NCBI RefSeq assembly: GCF_035582795.1
Contig: NC_134367.1
Coordinates: 89,883,062 to 89,947,061, forward strand
Origin: Mycteria americana
Lineage: Eukaryota > Chordata > Aves > Ciconiiformes > Ciconiidae
DNA length: 64,000 bases
Reading direction: 5' to 3'
Under the pieces are notes generated by a model. That model was not told the DNA's origin, did no database searches, and was given only the letters and a program-made list of their open reading frames with translations. Position numbers and translations under genes: made by a program. Below are positions 53,916 to 64,000 of the stretch, piece after piece (within the stretch, counting starts at the first letter, position 1; each line of letters starts with the position of its first letter).

Positions 53916-54043
53916 CCCCCGCCCCGCCGCGCCGCGCCCCCAGGCCGGTGCCGCGGCACCGCTCCGCCTCAGCGGAAGGGGCGGCGCTGGTCGGGCGGGG
54001 CCGGCGGGACAGGCGGCTGTGGCGTCCTCTCGCCCGCCGGTAC

Positions 54044-54207
54044 CTGCGTAGGCAGCGCTCACACACGGCGCCCAGCTGCTCCTTGGTGACGACGTAAGCG
54101 AAGGGCTCGGCGCGGTACAGCAGCTCGCCCGGCCGCACCCGCCGGCGGGACCGGAGGCCGCTGCCTTTGCCCGGGCTGGGGAACCGCTCCAGCGCCGCCG
54201 GCTCCAT
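54044..54207 (-). CDS. SMYD3: SMYD3 coding exon 1 (N-terminal SET segment and first MYND cysteines)
   Basis: First coding exon of a SET/MYND lysine methyltransferase. SMYD3 is known to methylate histone H3K4, H4K5 and cytoplasmic MAP3K2. The exon encodes 54 codons plus two bases. It starts MEPAALERF, continues with the N-terminal SET glycine motif GKGSGLR at residues 13-19 (S-adenosylmethionine side), then RPGELLYRAEPFAYVV, and ends VCERCLR, giving MYND ligands C49 and C52. Residue spacing matches human SMYD3 without a gap; SMYD1 and SMYD2 fit less well, lacking the MEP start and the RPGELL stretch. The donor is CGCAG|GTACC, phase 2. I chose the ATG at 54207 because it aligns with the family start and has A at -3 and G at +4. 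An in-frame ATG lies 27 codons upstream at 54288 and could extend the protein. The frame also stays open past the donor into the intron, which is not coding. Confidence 0.97.
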
Positions 54208-54258
54208 CCTCCCGCCCGCGCCGCCACAGAGAGAGCGCAGGGCCACCCCGCCCGCTGC

Positions 54259-54264
54259 CACGTG
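54259..54264. promoter_or_regulatory. E-box CACGTG near the SMYD3 start
   Basis: Palindromic CACGTG followed by ACGCGT, between the upstream ATG and the family start codon. It suits USF/MYC-type bHLH factors, but short motifs like this occur by chance in a CpG island. Confidence 0.4.
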
Positions 54265-54277
54265 ACGCGTCGCTGCC

Positions 54278-54291
54278 GCCGCCGCCATCTT
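54278..54291 (-). promoter_or_regulatory. YY1-type element AAGATGGCGGC over an upstream in-frame ATG
   Basis: On the minus strand the sequence reads AAGATGGCGGCGGC, the classic YY1 motif often placed just downstream of start sites of TATA-less promoters. Its ATG (54288) is in frame with SMYD3, 27 codons before the family start. That YY1 acts here is inference. Confidence 0.65.
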
Positions 54292-54313
54292 AACTCAGGG
54301 CTGGGCCGCGGCG

Positions 54314-54321
54314 GGCGGGAA
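54314..54321 (+). promoter_or_regulatory. E2F-like site GGCGGGAA in the SMYD3 promoter
   Basis: GGCGGGAA lies within gcgggcgggaagcgg, just upstream of the likely SMYD3 start. Human SMYD3 is known to be regulated through E2F-1 binding elements in its 5' flank. Match to a short motif only; function is inferred. Confidence 0.45.
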
Positions 54322-57300
54322 GCGGCCGCCCATGTTCTTCATCGGTTGAGCGGACGTTTTCAATACTCGTTTCTCCTGGCCGCGACCAGATCTCTCGCCT
54401 GTACGGAGAGGCCGCGGGACAGAGGGTAGCCTTTTGCCTAATACGTTTCCATTAACACATCACCCTGTGATGCTAAACGAAGTGGTTATCAATGTTCCTA
54501 TGGCCAATTACATATAGGGAGTACGCTGGAGTTTTTTCAGTTACTTTGTACCTTTGTGGGTTGGTTGGTTTGTTTTTAAAGGGAATAAGGCAGTGAGAAA
54601 ATGTCTAATCATAAATCTTGTTAACCACAAGACCGGGGACCCTTCTGACACGTGTGCCTCATAGCTGCCGCAGTCCGGCCTCAGAAGACACCTGAAGCGA
54701 TAGGAAGTTCCAGCTACCACATTAGCCTTGTCCAGCACCATTACTGCTTCATTTCTGTTACCAACCCTGCCTCAACACTGACGTGGAAATGCAAAAAACC
54801 ATATGAAAATAAAAGTGGCATGAGGACACGTGGAGGTTGCATACCCACAGCTTTGTATATAATGAAGTGAACTTCCCCAGGCCCTCTGCTGAGCAGAGGT
54901 GGGCGGCCCTCCTCAGCCCCAGCCCAGGGCCATGTCCTCCAAGGGGCCGAGGAAACCAGAAAGCCCCTCCAGCTGGGCAGCTGATGCGTGTGAATGCAGC
55001 AAGTCCGCTGCATCCTTCAATGTAACGCAAAGGGAAAATCATACTCATTTTGTACTGGCACCCAAGGGTTTGTCAGCGACTTTTCTTCATTGATGCGACA
55101 TTGAAACTCGTGTAGAAAAGTCAGATCTCAGGCAGAGGCTTCATCATACGTAAACCCATTCATTGCAGAAGATGATATACCCTTCAGTTCATTATCTTGA
55201 TCAAAATATTAAACAGTTTGGTCCACAAAATAAGAGATACCATAATGATTCTGTTAAAAAACATCCCAAAACAGGACATTTTACTTATGAGCTAGCATCT
55301 AGACACATTTCTGGATCTCACTGTGATCTGAATACAAAGAAGTATGGCTGGGCCAGGAGCTGCTTGGCACCCAAGCTCTGGCAGTGTATATCACTGGGAA
55401 TGCACCCCATACACCAGCTGCGTTTTGTTAGTCAGTCAGAGCCATCAGTTAGAGGCACCAGATAAATGACAGGGGAAAAGCAAAACACTTGCCCGATTAA
55501 CTAAGAGCACCACTCTGAAATGGTGATGCTCAAAACCCATGAGATGATAAGTGCTTTCCATATGGGTCTACGTAGCTTTCATTCATTTATGAGATCACAC
55601 ACGTGATGCAGGCTAAATGTGCTAAACTGAAGATAGACTTAGTCTGTTTTTCCTTATTACGCCTACAGAGGGAGTTAGGGCTTGTGTTTTGGAAAGGAGC
55701 GTTGAGTCGTCCTGTCAAAGAACACAGAGAAACAGACCTAACAGTTCTGCAAAACAGCTTTTCATTTCTAAAACATACTCAGTTTTGTTCTCAGTAATGA
55801 TTATTTCAGTCTGCAACTGTTTTCATCGAAGTTGCAACAGGGTAATCAGAAATGGCAATATGCATATCCAAAATACTGCTATTGGGAAGAACCAAGGTAC
55901 ATCAAGCCACAGGATTCCCACAGAAAAATATATTTTGTTATTCTCTTAAATGCTGCAGTGATGTAATTCATTACCAAAAGAACTGACAGTAATCTGGCTG
56001 TCAGTTAAATAGTGATGCACATTACTATGCTTATCTTTAGTTGTCCTAGCAAATTTCTAAAAGTGTTCAATTGCAGTGATATTGTGAGATACTCAAGAAT
56101 TATCCTTAACAGTTATTAAAATAGTAAATAACTACCTCTGTATTTGGCTTGTATGCTGCACTCCTTCACCTATTTAATCTTCTCTGTTTCCTTGTCTATG
56201 CTGTTTTACTGAGTTTCTAAGCAGGCATTGCCCAAAACCTATAACATAAACAAACCCAGTAATAATAGAAGTTAATGTCTCTCTCTTGGGTGGATAAACT
56301 TAAGAGATGAATGGTCAAACAATACACAAAAAGCATGAACTTAAAGTCCTACGCATGAACTGCAGAAAGTGCACTCAGGGAAGAGCTAATATGAGTAGAC
56401 AATACCAGATGTAGCTTTCATTATTTTCTCAGTTTTCCAAGTCAGATTTTCTCACTCACATGTCCCATAACACAACAAAACCTCACAAAGTACAAAAATG
56501 TGTTTGAGGGAACAACAGTCATCTTTCACACAGGCACACACACACAAAACTTCACAACCTTAGACAGCCCAGCTACTCTAGCAAAACCCCAAGCGTGAAT
56601 GCCTGAAGAAAGGGGCTTTCATCAGCTTGGCATATGTTGTACAGTGAAATAAGCCACAGAAGCCCAAGAACAACTTTTGGCTGACATTGCATTTCAGTTG
56701 ATATGACAACATAATTGTAGTAATAGAGGTTTTTCTAGCATAGATAAGCTTTCAAACACAGCATAAACATTTTCATTGATGCAGTGTTGGATATTTCGAC
56801 ATCTGTAAGAAGAGCCTGGAAAGCTGATTCTGGATATCTACTTCTACAGTTTATAGACTGGTCTGCCTAGGAGGGCCATTCAACACAGTCTTTGAGCAAT
56901 GGCAATCAACTGAATGCCCAACTCAGATGTTTTTGGAAACATCAGTCTGAATTTTCTGAAAAGCATAATGCTATTATGGCTATATATTCCAGTAAGTGGT
57001 CATTTAGCCCTTGACTATATTTAGTTTAATTAATCCCTGTTATTAGTATGGGGTTTTTATATGGCCAAGTCATCCACTGATCTAGACAGGTCAGACTTCC
57101 CAACAGCTATTTGACATGCATGACACATTCGGGACAGAAGCAGCTGTCAAGGCATGTAATGGAGGCACTCTTGTGGGAAATACCACTTAATTGTGGCCGA
57201 TGCTGCTGAATTAGTCATACTTCCTTACTGCTGGTAGATGAGACATCGTAGCGGAAGTTTAGCTCTTCTATCTCAAGACAGCATGTTTTACAACATGAAT

Positions 57301-58180
57301 TTACAGAAAGAATTGCAGTAATGAAATAATCCAAATCCTGCTCTTTAGTCATAAACATGCAATACCCATTCCAACCAACACAGCATAAAACTGATTTTTT
57401 CTGGGAGTAAAATATGTCTCAAAACACAAAACATAGAATTTTGGATTAGTACACAATCTGTGTCACTAATGGCATAGAATAGCTATCAAATAATTAGCTG
57501 AAAGCTTGTAAGCACAGACAGATCTTTTATGAACACATAGGAATCTCTTGATGAGGTCTCTTCACTTTTAATGTTGGTGTGCTAGTTAAGAATTGATTCT
57601 AGAATGTAAAATTAAAAAAACTTACTGCAGAAGCATTTTAAGCACAAATTCGTAATAAATTTCACTTACAGTTACATAGATTTTACCTGTTGATTTTTTT
57701 ACTATGAACTTTACAAAAACTTTCTACTTTTGAGTCTTCCCTGCCTCAAATACATGAATTTCCTTCAGATGGCAGAAACAAGCTTCTGAAGTTCATCAGC
57801 ATAATTTCTTAGCTGTTTGTCTATTTGGTGTCTTATTAATAGGATCAACGACATCAAGTGTTAGAGTCTTGCTTTCATTATGAGTAATTGACTGTTCCAT
57901 TTGGTGTATCTTAACTACCCCTAATTTCCCTTGGGCTTCGTACACTTGCTGCGCGTTGTGTTCTATCAGCTGGGAACAACCAGTGTATCCATTTTTAGCA
58001 GTGACATGTTAAACAGCATACACAAGGAAAGACACAATAGCTATTGAGCAAGCATACAAAGTGAGTGAATAAACATCTCCTGCTGACTTGTCATCCTTTC
58101 TGGAAAAGTTACTTATTTCCATTTTCTCAATGTTTACAGAAGAAAGGTACAGCTTTGCTAATTAAAGGCTTGCAAAGCTT

Positions 58181-58276
58181 AGATTGGAGTTTTCAATCTA
58201 CAGCCCCATAGATTGCATTTAGCTTGCTAGATTGGAGTTTTCAATCTACAGCCCCATAGATTGCATTTAGCTTGCT
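58181..58276. repeat. 48-bp perfect tandem duplication (two units)
   Basis: Units 58181-58228 and 58229-58276 are identical. TAGATTG occurs at 58180, 58209, 58228 and 58257, and its complement CAATCTA at 58194 and 58242, so each unit can form either of two 7-bp hairpins. No gene is involved; perfect identity suggests a recent event or an assembly artefact. Confidence 0.95.
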
Positions 58277-58980
58277 AGAACAATTACTTCAACATGTTTC
58301 TCAGGAAGCCTCAGGTTCTTCCTATCACACTTACACATCTTAAACTACACCACACAATCTGTTTCTCAAGTTTTATGTTGATATTTCTATCAACATTATC
58401 ATTATTAGCTGCAAGGCTAAGCTGTAATTATTAAAATGTCCAATGCTGAACAAGCCTAGTAACCAGTATATACACATTCCACCTTAACAACCCCTTATCA
58501 CATAATTTACTGTGTTAATTAGTACAAGGTCACAACCCTTCTTCTGGATCAAAAGCAAACTACTAACTGTAGAATCCAACTTGACTGATCTCCTAATCCC
58601 AAGTGGCAAAATTTCTCGTTAATTGGGCATCCTAAGGACCAAGTTTATTTCTGTTTGTATTTGTGTTTGCTACGATTTTAATATAGTTAAGTAGTAAAAC
58701 TTTATGCAATTGCCATCACAGTCATGTAATTTTCCTTTACAGGCAGATGGATGGCACAAACGATGAGGGCCATTAGAAAAGACATAGAACGTCTGAAGTT
58801 ACAATCAATATACAAACCATGATATATTGGTGCTTTAATATGGCATGCCAAAAGCCATTTTCTTGGCAGCTCCTCTAAGAAACAGTATTTGAAGAGTGGG
58901 AGCAATACCTAAGACTTCTACTTGATAGGTTTATCATGTATGGTTCATGTTTTAGAGGTCCATGAATTAAATCAGTCTTG

Positions 58981-59018
58981 GGGGAAAAAAAGGGGAAAAA
59001 AAAGAAAAAAAAAAAACC
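58981..59018. repeat. A-rich purine tract
   Basis: Runs of A separated by short G blocks (ggggaaaaaaaggggaaaa and onward), ending before ccc. Low complexity. Confidence 0.9.
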
Positions 59019-61605
59019 CAACCCCACAGTCTGGAAATAATCGAAAGGAATACGCTCTACTGTGGACCTTCTATTAAGTATGTTGTATGCATGTTGTAAC
59101 CTTCATCTCATCCAAGATCACAGATTCAAAGACAGGAAAACATAGGAAGAAATAAATCTGCCCAAAAGCTTGCAGCTAATGAATGTAATTTTAAAAATCT
59201 ATTACTTTATCTCTTATATATAAATAGTGTCATAACACAAAACTATGTAAAAAAACTGAATTGTGCAACATTCTCAAATGTTGGTGCTAATTTCAAAACA
59301 CTTTTTATTACTTACTGTATCTGGCACAGTAACTCACTTGCAAATTAATGCACTTTCAATTTGCAGTTTTGTTTTCTCTTTGAATAGTATTTCTGAAGGT
59401 TATTAACCTGAAATATTAACCTAAATTTATGTACTGTTTTCCTAGTTGCAAGTTCTGGTTTTGCACTTACATGAATCAAAAATAACTGAAGAGATGTTGG
59501 CTCAATTTTCTATCAACATATCGAGGAATATGGCAAAGGCAGATACGTAAAGGAAAGGAACGCAAGTAGTACAGATTAAAAATCATAACAAAAATACATG
59601 AGAAGCCTTTATATACAATTTAAGATTTCAGTGGAAGTTTGCATCCAACATTATCCTACAGAAGCTGTAAACCTGCAACAGTAGGAAGTACTGAGCAGAT
59701 AGCGTCAATTAATACAATCCATAGACCTACTTCAGTTTCACTCCCCTGTATTTATTCACCTACACCAGTAATTTTCACTTTTTTTCCATCTCTTCCATCA
59801 ATACTAAAACCATTTTTATAATGACAGCCATTGTTCTCTTCATTTCACACTTGTGATCAGGGCTAAACATATTGCTTACACTTAGACTTAATGGCAGAGT
59901 TCTGGTTAGCATTAAATCTCCTCATTTCAAGTTCCCAGTTACACAATATTCCTTCCACTTACAGACTCCCGCTGTTACCTTGGGAATCTCTGCATTGGCT
60001 CAGTAAGTGCTGTTTTCCAACAGCATCAAAAAAATCACAGCAAATAATTTTCTTTTTTTCAGTTCATGTTTGAAATGTTATCAGCAACACAGTTAAAAAA
60101 GTTTATATAGACAGTATAGACAGTGGTGGTCTTATATTTTATGCATTGAATACTTCTCTTGGTATGTTGATATAAGACATCTTGCTGCAACAAGAGCAAG
60201 GTATTTGATTGGGGGTGGGGATCAGCCCAGGAGACACTGCATTCTTGTAGACCAGTACATAAGACAGTTACCATCTACTGATTGAAAAAAGGTGGAATTG
60301 CTCTGTTAATGCAAGTTTGCCATTCATGGTCAATTTATAATGCAAGTTATCTGAAATAGTAAGAGATGTAAACAGAAAGCAAGCTTCAAATCTTCATGAC
60401 CTACACCAAAACACCAGTAATGCTCCGAGACAGACTGCAAATTAAACCTCAGCCTTTCCAGTAGTTTCATCATAACATTACAAAGGCTTACCAGCAGCTT
60501 AAACAGATAGCTGCAGCCTACCTAGCACAGTGAATTGAGGCTGCTTGAAGTTAATTTTTCTTCTGCAGCAGGAACGGCAGGAGGAAGTCAGATGAATGCT
60601 TGTCACATCTATACCTCACAGTATGCTTAAGATATACAATTCTGCGTTTGCATTGGTTTGGTCACTGCTGTTTTCCAAAGCCTGAAAATAGCTCAGCCTT
60701 TAGGCATTTTATTAACTCGTGTTCTGCTGAAAAAGCGTATTTTTGGCCACAGCTCTTCCCAGAGGAGACAGTGTAGAACACAGAACCAGTACAGCCTGCC
60801 AGCACTATTGGACAACAACAGAACAGTTACATGGTAAGACAGGAAGAGAAACTAGGAACAGGTTGCATTATGGAGTACTATGGCTAAAAAGATAATTTTA
60901 ATAGCCTATGGTTTTGAAGTAAGTTATTTTGTACATATAATACACATTAAACAAATACATATTGACAAAGGTTGCAGGTAAGATGAATTTTTTTTTCCCC
61001 AAACTGTTTATACAGCACTGAATGTTCTGGTGACTTTGGGTTTAGCCCTAAAATAAGGTAAAGCATATAGGTGTTTGCATATTGTAAACTAGCACAGGCT
61101 GCCCAGTATTCTTTTCAAATTTTCAAAATAAAGAATTGTTACGACTTTTTTCCCCAGTGATACAACAATCTTTAGTTAAAAAAAAAATAATTCTCAGTTG
61201 ATGTTTTATCATGCTGTCATTACCTTGTCTTTTATTAACCCACCAATATTGATTTATTAATATTATGTTGACTTTTGACCGCAAGGTTTTTAGATCAGGA
61301 GACAATATAACAGATTCAGTGTTTGTAAAGACCTATGTATTTTGGGAATCTGTGAAAGGGCATTCAAATCACTAAAATACAAACCACACAAATAATGATA
61401 TTTGGTCTGTTATTTTTTTCAAATGTTGTAAATATACAGCAGTGTAACAAAAAGTTCCGTTTAAGTGGTACATCCAAAACCAGCAGGTCACTAATATGCT
61501 CCTGGAAAAGATGCAAAGTTTGTCCATTCTATATAAGATGGTGATCAAATAACTGTGAATCTGTTACTTTCATCCTGTGTAGAAGGGCTCTTGTTACTTG
61601 CTAAA

Positions 61606-61661
61606 TTTATTTTCCTGTTTGGACAGGAAATCATCTCGCTAACAGTATCTCCGATTTTATT
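61606..61661 (-). terminator. Candidate TFB2M polyadenylation signals
   Basis: Two minus-strand AATAAA hexamers, at 61656-61661 and 61606-61611, lie about 70 and 120 bases after the TFB2M stop. Others occur further down (for example 61253-61258 and 61231-61236). AT-rich sequence makes such hexamers common, so which one is used cannot be told. Confidence 0.4.
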
Positions 61662-61730
61662 TAAATCATTTCTTATCAAAGTAATCTTCCAGAAGCAAAA
61701 GTGATCTTCCAAAAGACAGCAGCTTTAAAT

Positions 61731-61917
61731 TTATAAGTTTATGTTCCTTATACTTTCCAAGACTTCATCATGGAACCAGGTTTCAGTAAACATATTAGAG
61801 TTTTGCAAAGCCTCAAAAAGACGCCTATAGTCTTCTGGGTATAAGTTACGTGTTTCAGCATTTTTTGGAATTTCTAGCGCTCTCTGTAATTTGCCACCAT
61901 TGTCCAAGCTCCATGAA
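61731..61917 (-). CDS. TFB2M: TFB2M last coding exon (C terminus)
   Basis: The exon's first T completes the AA of the previous exon (AAT, Asn). It then gives 61 codons and the stop TAA at 61731-61733. The frame reads SWSLDNGGKLQRALEIPKN, then NLYPEDYRRLFEALQNS and TWFHDEVLES, ending IRNINL. This aligns with the end of human TFB2M (HPQDFKTLFE and KWLYDETLED), with the bird protein running a few residues longer. The acceptor is tttgtttgtttgtttcag, whose pyrimidine tract is a tetranucleotide repeat. In human TFB2M the region contributes to the C-terminal domain of the factor. The ATG-led open frame covering this exon starts inside the intron and is not the true start. Confidence 0.95.
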
Positions 61918-61920
61918 CTG

Positions 61921-61940
61921 AAACAAACAAACAAACAAAA
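61921..61940. repeat. (AAAC)n microsatellite abutting the TFB2M last-exon acceptor
   Basis: About five AAAC units on the plus strand, read as (GTTT)n on the transcript immediately before CAG of the 3' splice site. Confidence 0.9.
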
Positions 61941-62616
61941 TCATAATGGAGCATTTCTTTCTGTGAAAAGTTACAGAGCAAGAAACAGTATCTGAAGGTC
62001 CGTTTCACTTTTTCGCAGCTTCTAGAAGGACTTAACATCTCCCTACAACACAAGTTATTTTCAATTCATATTGCAAAGAGGAAGAAACCTCTGCTAATAA
62101 GACATATAAATACCAAATAAAGCCCCCAGCAGACATAGACAATACCAAACCATGTTAAGTCTCCTCATTAGAGGGTGGGTGCCCTCCCTCACTCCTCTGC
62201 CCCAACTGCATAAGTCAGTAACAGGCATTACAGCATAAAAAGGGGTTATTCTTCAATGCCTGGGAAATTAAAGCCAAGGTCGTCTTCAAGAAGATGATTC
62301 AGTATAGCATGAGTTAGCATGACTTACACCTCCCAGGTATTTTCTTCTACATATAAACAGATGTATCCACTGTCTCCCCATCTACATCATTGCTATAACT
62401 AGACCTTTTATAAATGTGCATTAACTATTTCCCAGACAAGAAAAGGGTGTATAAATGCATATTAGAAGCCTTCAAGGTTAGCTCCACTTCCTGGCCAAAG
62501 GATCGAGTGGAGATTAGGTACACCACTGAGCTTTAAGAAAGAAATCCATTAAGGCTCTTTGCACTTGTCATTGCTAAATGAGTTACTGGAATTTATTAGG
62601 TTTTGTTTTGTTTTTC

Positions 62617-62631
62617 TTTTTTTTTTTTTTT
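62617..62631. repeat. T15 homopolymer
   Basis: Fifteen consecutive T in the last intron of TFB2M. Confidence 0.95.
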
Positions 62632-63359
62632 CCTTTCTGGAAGTTAACTTCCATAAGCCACTACCACCAAATGAGAAATATATTAATTATTTTCATTAAC
62701 AAGTTTGCAGCTTTCCAGACTGCAAACACTTCCCATTTATGGGAAACAGAAATCTACTGATCATAAAGCAAAGTGAATAGCTCCAACGTAATACTAAAAA
62801 GAATAATTAAAGAGAGTTGCATAATTGGTAAGTAAGTCTAAAGCCTAATTTTTTAATTAGATAACAGAAAGCCATTTGAGGACATCCCCACTGCACCTTC
62901 AATAAGCTTCAGCTGTTTTCATTAGCATTACTTTGATGTCTGTTACAAACAAACTCTTTTTCAGCTTTTCATTTCTATACCTGCAAAACTCTTGGTGACT
63001 TTATTATCAAGTCTATAAAGTGAGTGAAAACTTCTCGCAGATACATGACCTCACCTCCATTGGAGGTACAATTACTGCACATCTACATTCTAAATACTTG
63101 TCAACCTTCCTGTCAAACCTCAAGTTTTTATCATCTGTGAATACAGGCCAGGAACAGTCCCCAAAATATTGTATTGTGTTGTAATATGGTATTGTATTGT
63201 AATAATATATATTAAATCTTCTACTCTACAAGTAGATAATTAATGAAAAAAACACCTGTATTTCAGCTGCAAATAAATACTGCTTTGAGAACGTATTTTA
63301 ATATTTTCCTATATTTCTCTGAAGAAAAAGTATAAAAACTGTAATTCTTTCTTACTTAC

Positions 63360-63511
63360 TTTAATCTATCAGTAAGTCTAGACTTGGGTTTAGCAAGACA
63401 CTGTTTCACCATGAAAATAAAGGTAGCTGAATTTGTGGGCTTCAAGCCCCTTGTAAATAGATTTTGCTGAGGAGTCAGTCGTACCAAACATAAATGGTCA
63501 TTTGGCAGCCA
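63360..63511 (-). CDS. TFB2M: TFB2M penultimate coding exon
   Basis: Mitochondrial transcription factor B2, a protein of the rRNA adenine dimethyltransferase fold that melts promoters with POLRMT and TFAM. This exon encodes 50 codons plus two bases. It opens with WLPNDHLCLVRLTPQQNLF and includes the hallmark RLTPQQNLFTRGLKPTN, matching the human block PRQNLFTKNLTPMN in the C-terminal domain. It ends near KPKSRLTDRL. The acceptor is ttgcttttcttgcag before TGG (phase 0) and the donor is TTAAA|GTAAGT, leaving AA to join the next exon. The surrounding open frame extends upstream of the acceptor, but that part is intron. Earlier exons, carrying the methyltransferase core, lie beyond the right edge. 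Confidence 0.95.
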
Positions 63512-64000
63512 CTGCAAGAAAAGCAAAAGAAGCCACTGAAAAGTCATTTTAAGACAGTGTCTCTCTTTAGCTAAGAGTAAGCATTTCATCTGTGCCACGA
63601 GTAACATTTCTTAAAGAGTTTCAGAAGTCTTAACAAGATGATTTCATTGGAAGCTGAGGCTTTAAAATTTTGTTCTAGAATGAAGATGCTTTACTTTCCC
63701 CTGCCCCCCAAACAGGAAAGGAAATAGGAAACAAAACAGACATACTATCACTTTGGTTTTATTTTTATTCTTTAAGACTGAACTTTCTTAGTTGAACTAG
63801 ACAATACAGGCTTGATGTGAGTTTTCAAGAGACTATATGGCCTATAATATTCCTACACTATGCAAGGTATCAGATCTACTTGCCTTTTGTATATAAAGAT
63901 GGAATTACTTGAGTCTAACTCTAAGGTAATATTGCAACTTGAGGATTTTATGAAATTGGGACAGGGTGGAGTCTTTAATTGAAATAAATGTACTTCTGTA
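63512..64000 (-). other. TFB2M: Partial TFB2M intron at the right edge
   Basis: Sequence upstream of the penultimate exon. I looked for the preceding exon (the conserved EPWSSF region) on the minus strand and did not find it, so it lies outside the window. Confidence 0.75.

Larger units (their letters stand above)
3018..54043 (-). other. SMYD3: SMYD3 intron 1 (51,026 bp)
   Basis: Bounded by a GT donor after exon 1 and an AG acceptor before exon 2, and phase-consistent (AG|G, Arg55). Human SMYD3 also has a very large first intron. Apart from the elements listed separately, the stretches 3018-8800, 9280-20860, 21440-22720, 24375-41680, 41795-42935 and 43515-53430 show only AT-rich sequence, homopolymers and short open frames with no recognisable domain. 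No tRNA or rRNA gene and no CRISPR array was seen. Confidence 0.9.
53440..54440. promoter_or_regulatory. SMYD3: CpG-island promoter of SMYD3
   Basis: About 1 kb that is sharply GC-rich and CpG-dense against AT-rich flanks, centred on SMYD3 exon 1. No TATA box is visible at the expected place. It contains an SP1-type GC box (CCCCGCCC, 54246-54253), an E-box CACGTG (54259-54264), a YY1-type element over the upstream ATG (54278-54291) and an E2F-like GGCGGGAA (54314-54321). Transcription of SMYD3 probably starts near 54290-54330 and runs leftwards. The island extends into the start of intron 1, where open frames on both strands are GC-driven artefacts. Confidence 0.88.
54441..61605. other. Intergenic region between the TFB2M end and SMYD3 promoter
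   Basis: About 7 kb of AT-rich sequence without a recognisable gene. It holds the 48-bp tandem duplication at 58181-58276, an A-rich purine run at 58981-59018 and a modest GC-rich stretch at 54880-54990. Part of the low end of TFB2M's 3' UTR could reach into it. Open frames here are short and unrecognised. Confidence 0.7.
61918..63359 (-). other. TFB2M: Last intron of TFB2M
   Basis: A 1,442-bp GT-AG intron. It holds a T15 run (62617-62631) and an (AAAC)n tract at 61921-61940 that serves as the pyrimidine tract on the transcribed strand. No other gene or repeat family is recognised. Confidence 0.9.

Noticed and set aside
53365..54288. A continuous 307-codon minus-strand frame covering SMYD3 exon 1
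   Set aside because: Only residues up to the exon 1 donor at 54044 match SMYD3. The rest is CpG-island intron kept open by base composition, and exon 2 at 2954-3017 continues the protein in register.
1..64000. A novel multi-gene system, CRISPR array or bacterial-type operon
   Set aside because: The sequence is vertebrate, with spliced genes and avian repeats. No regularly spaced repeats or compact gene clusters are present.

Overview
The window is vertebrate nuclear DNA, almost certainly from a bird. It is AT-rich and gene-poor, the genes are split by GT-AG introns, and it holds a 3' fragment of a CR1 LINE (typical of birds and reptiles) and two LTRs of an avian endogenous retrovirus family. 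I recall that LTR family from neoavian birds such as passerines, so a non-galliform bird is my inference; the species cannot be fixed.

Two genes can be supported, both on the minus strand, in the order SMYD3 then TFB2M, as in human 1q44. SMYD3 (SET and MYND domain lysine methyltransferase) starts in a CpG island at about 53.4-54.4 kb. Coding exon 1 is 54044-54207. Coding exon 2, only 64 bp, is at 2954-3017. Together they give residues 1-76, with six of the MYND zinc ligands at the same positions as in the human protein. Intron 1 is 51,026 bp and fills most of the window; intron 2 runs off the left edge. TFB2M (mitochondrial transcription factor B2) enters from the right edge. Its penultimate and last coding exons are at 63360-63511 and 61731-61917. 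About 7.4 kb without a recognisable gene separates the TFB2M stop from the SMYD3 promoter.

Intron 1 is mostly unrecognisable AT-rich sequence. It contains two solo LTRs, at 20873-21429 (with a clean 5-bp target duplication) and 42944-43507, both antisense to SMYD3. It also holds a badly eroded L2/CR1-type LINE reverse transcriptase (about 23.77-24.33 kb), two CpG-bearing GC-rich patches (about 8.81-9.27 and 23.16-23.52 kb), a G-quadruplex-like run, microsatellites and several inverted repeats. Almost all open reading frames here lack a coding signature, and many begin at TTG or GTG; they are chance frames.

I found no new multi-gene system. The most unusual structures are a nested inverted-repeat cluster at 41681-41794, a 48-bp tandem duplication at 58181-58276 made of competing hairpins, the two LTRs sharing ends but not middles, and an in-frame upstream ATG inside a YY1-type motif that could give SMYD3 a 27-residue N-terminal extension.
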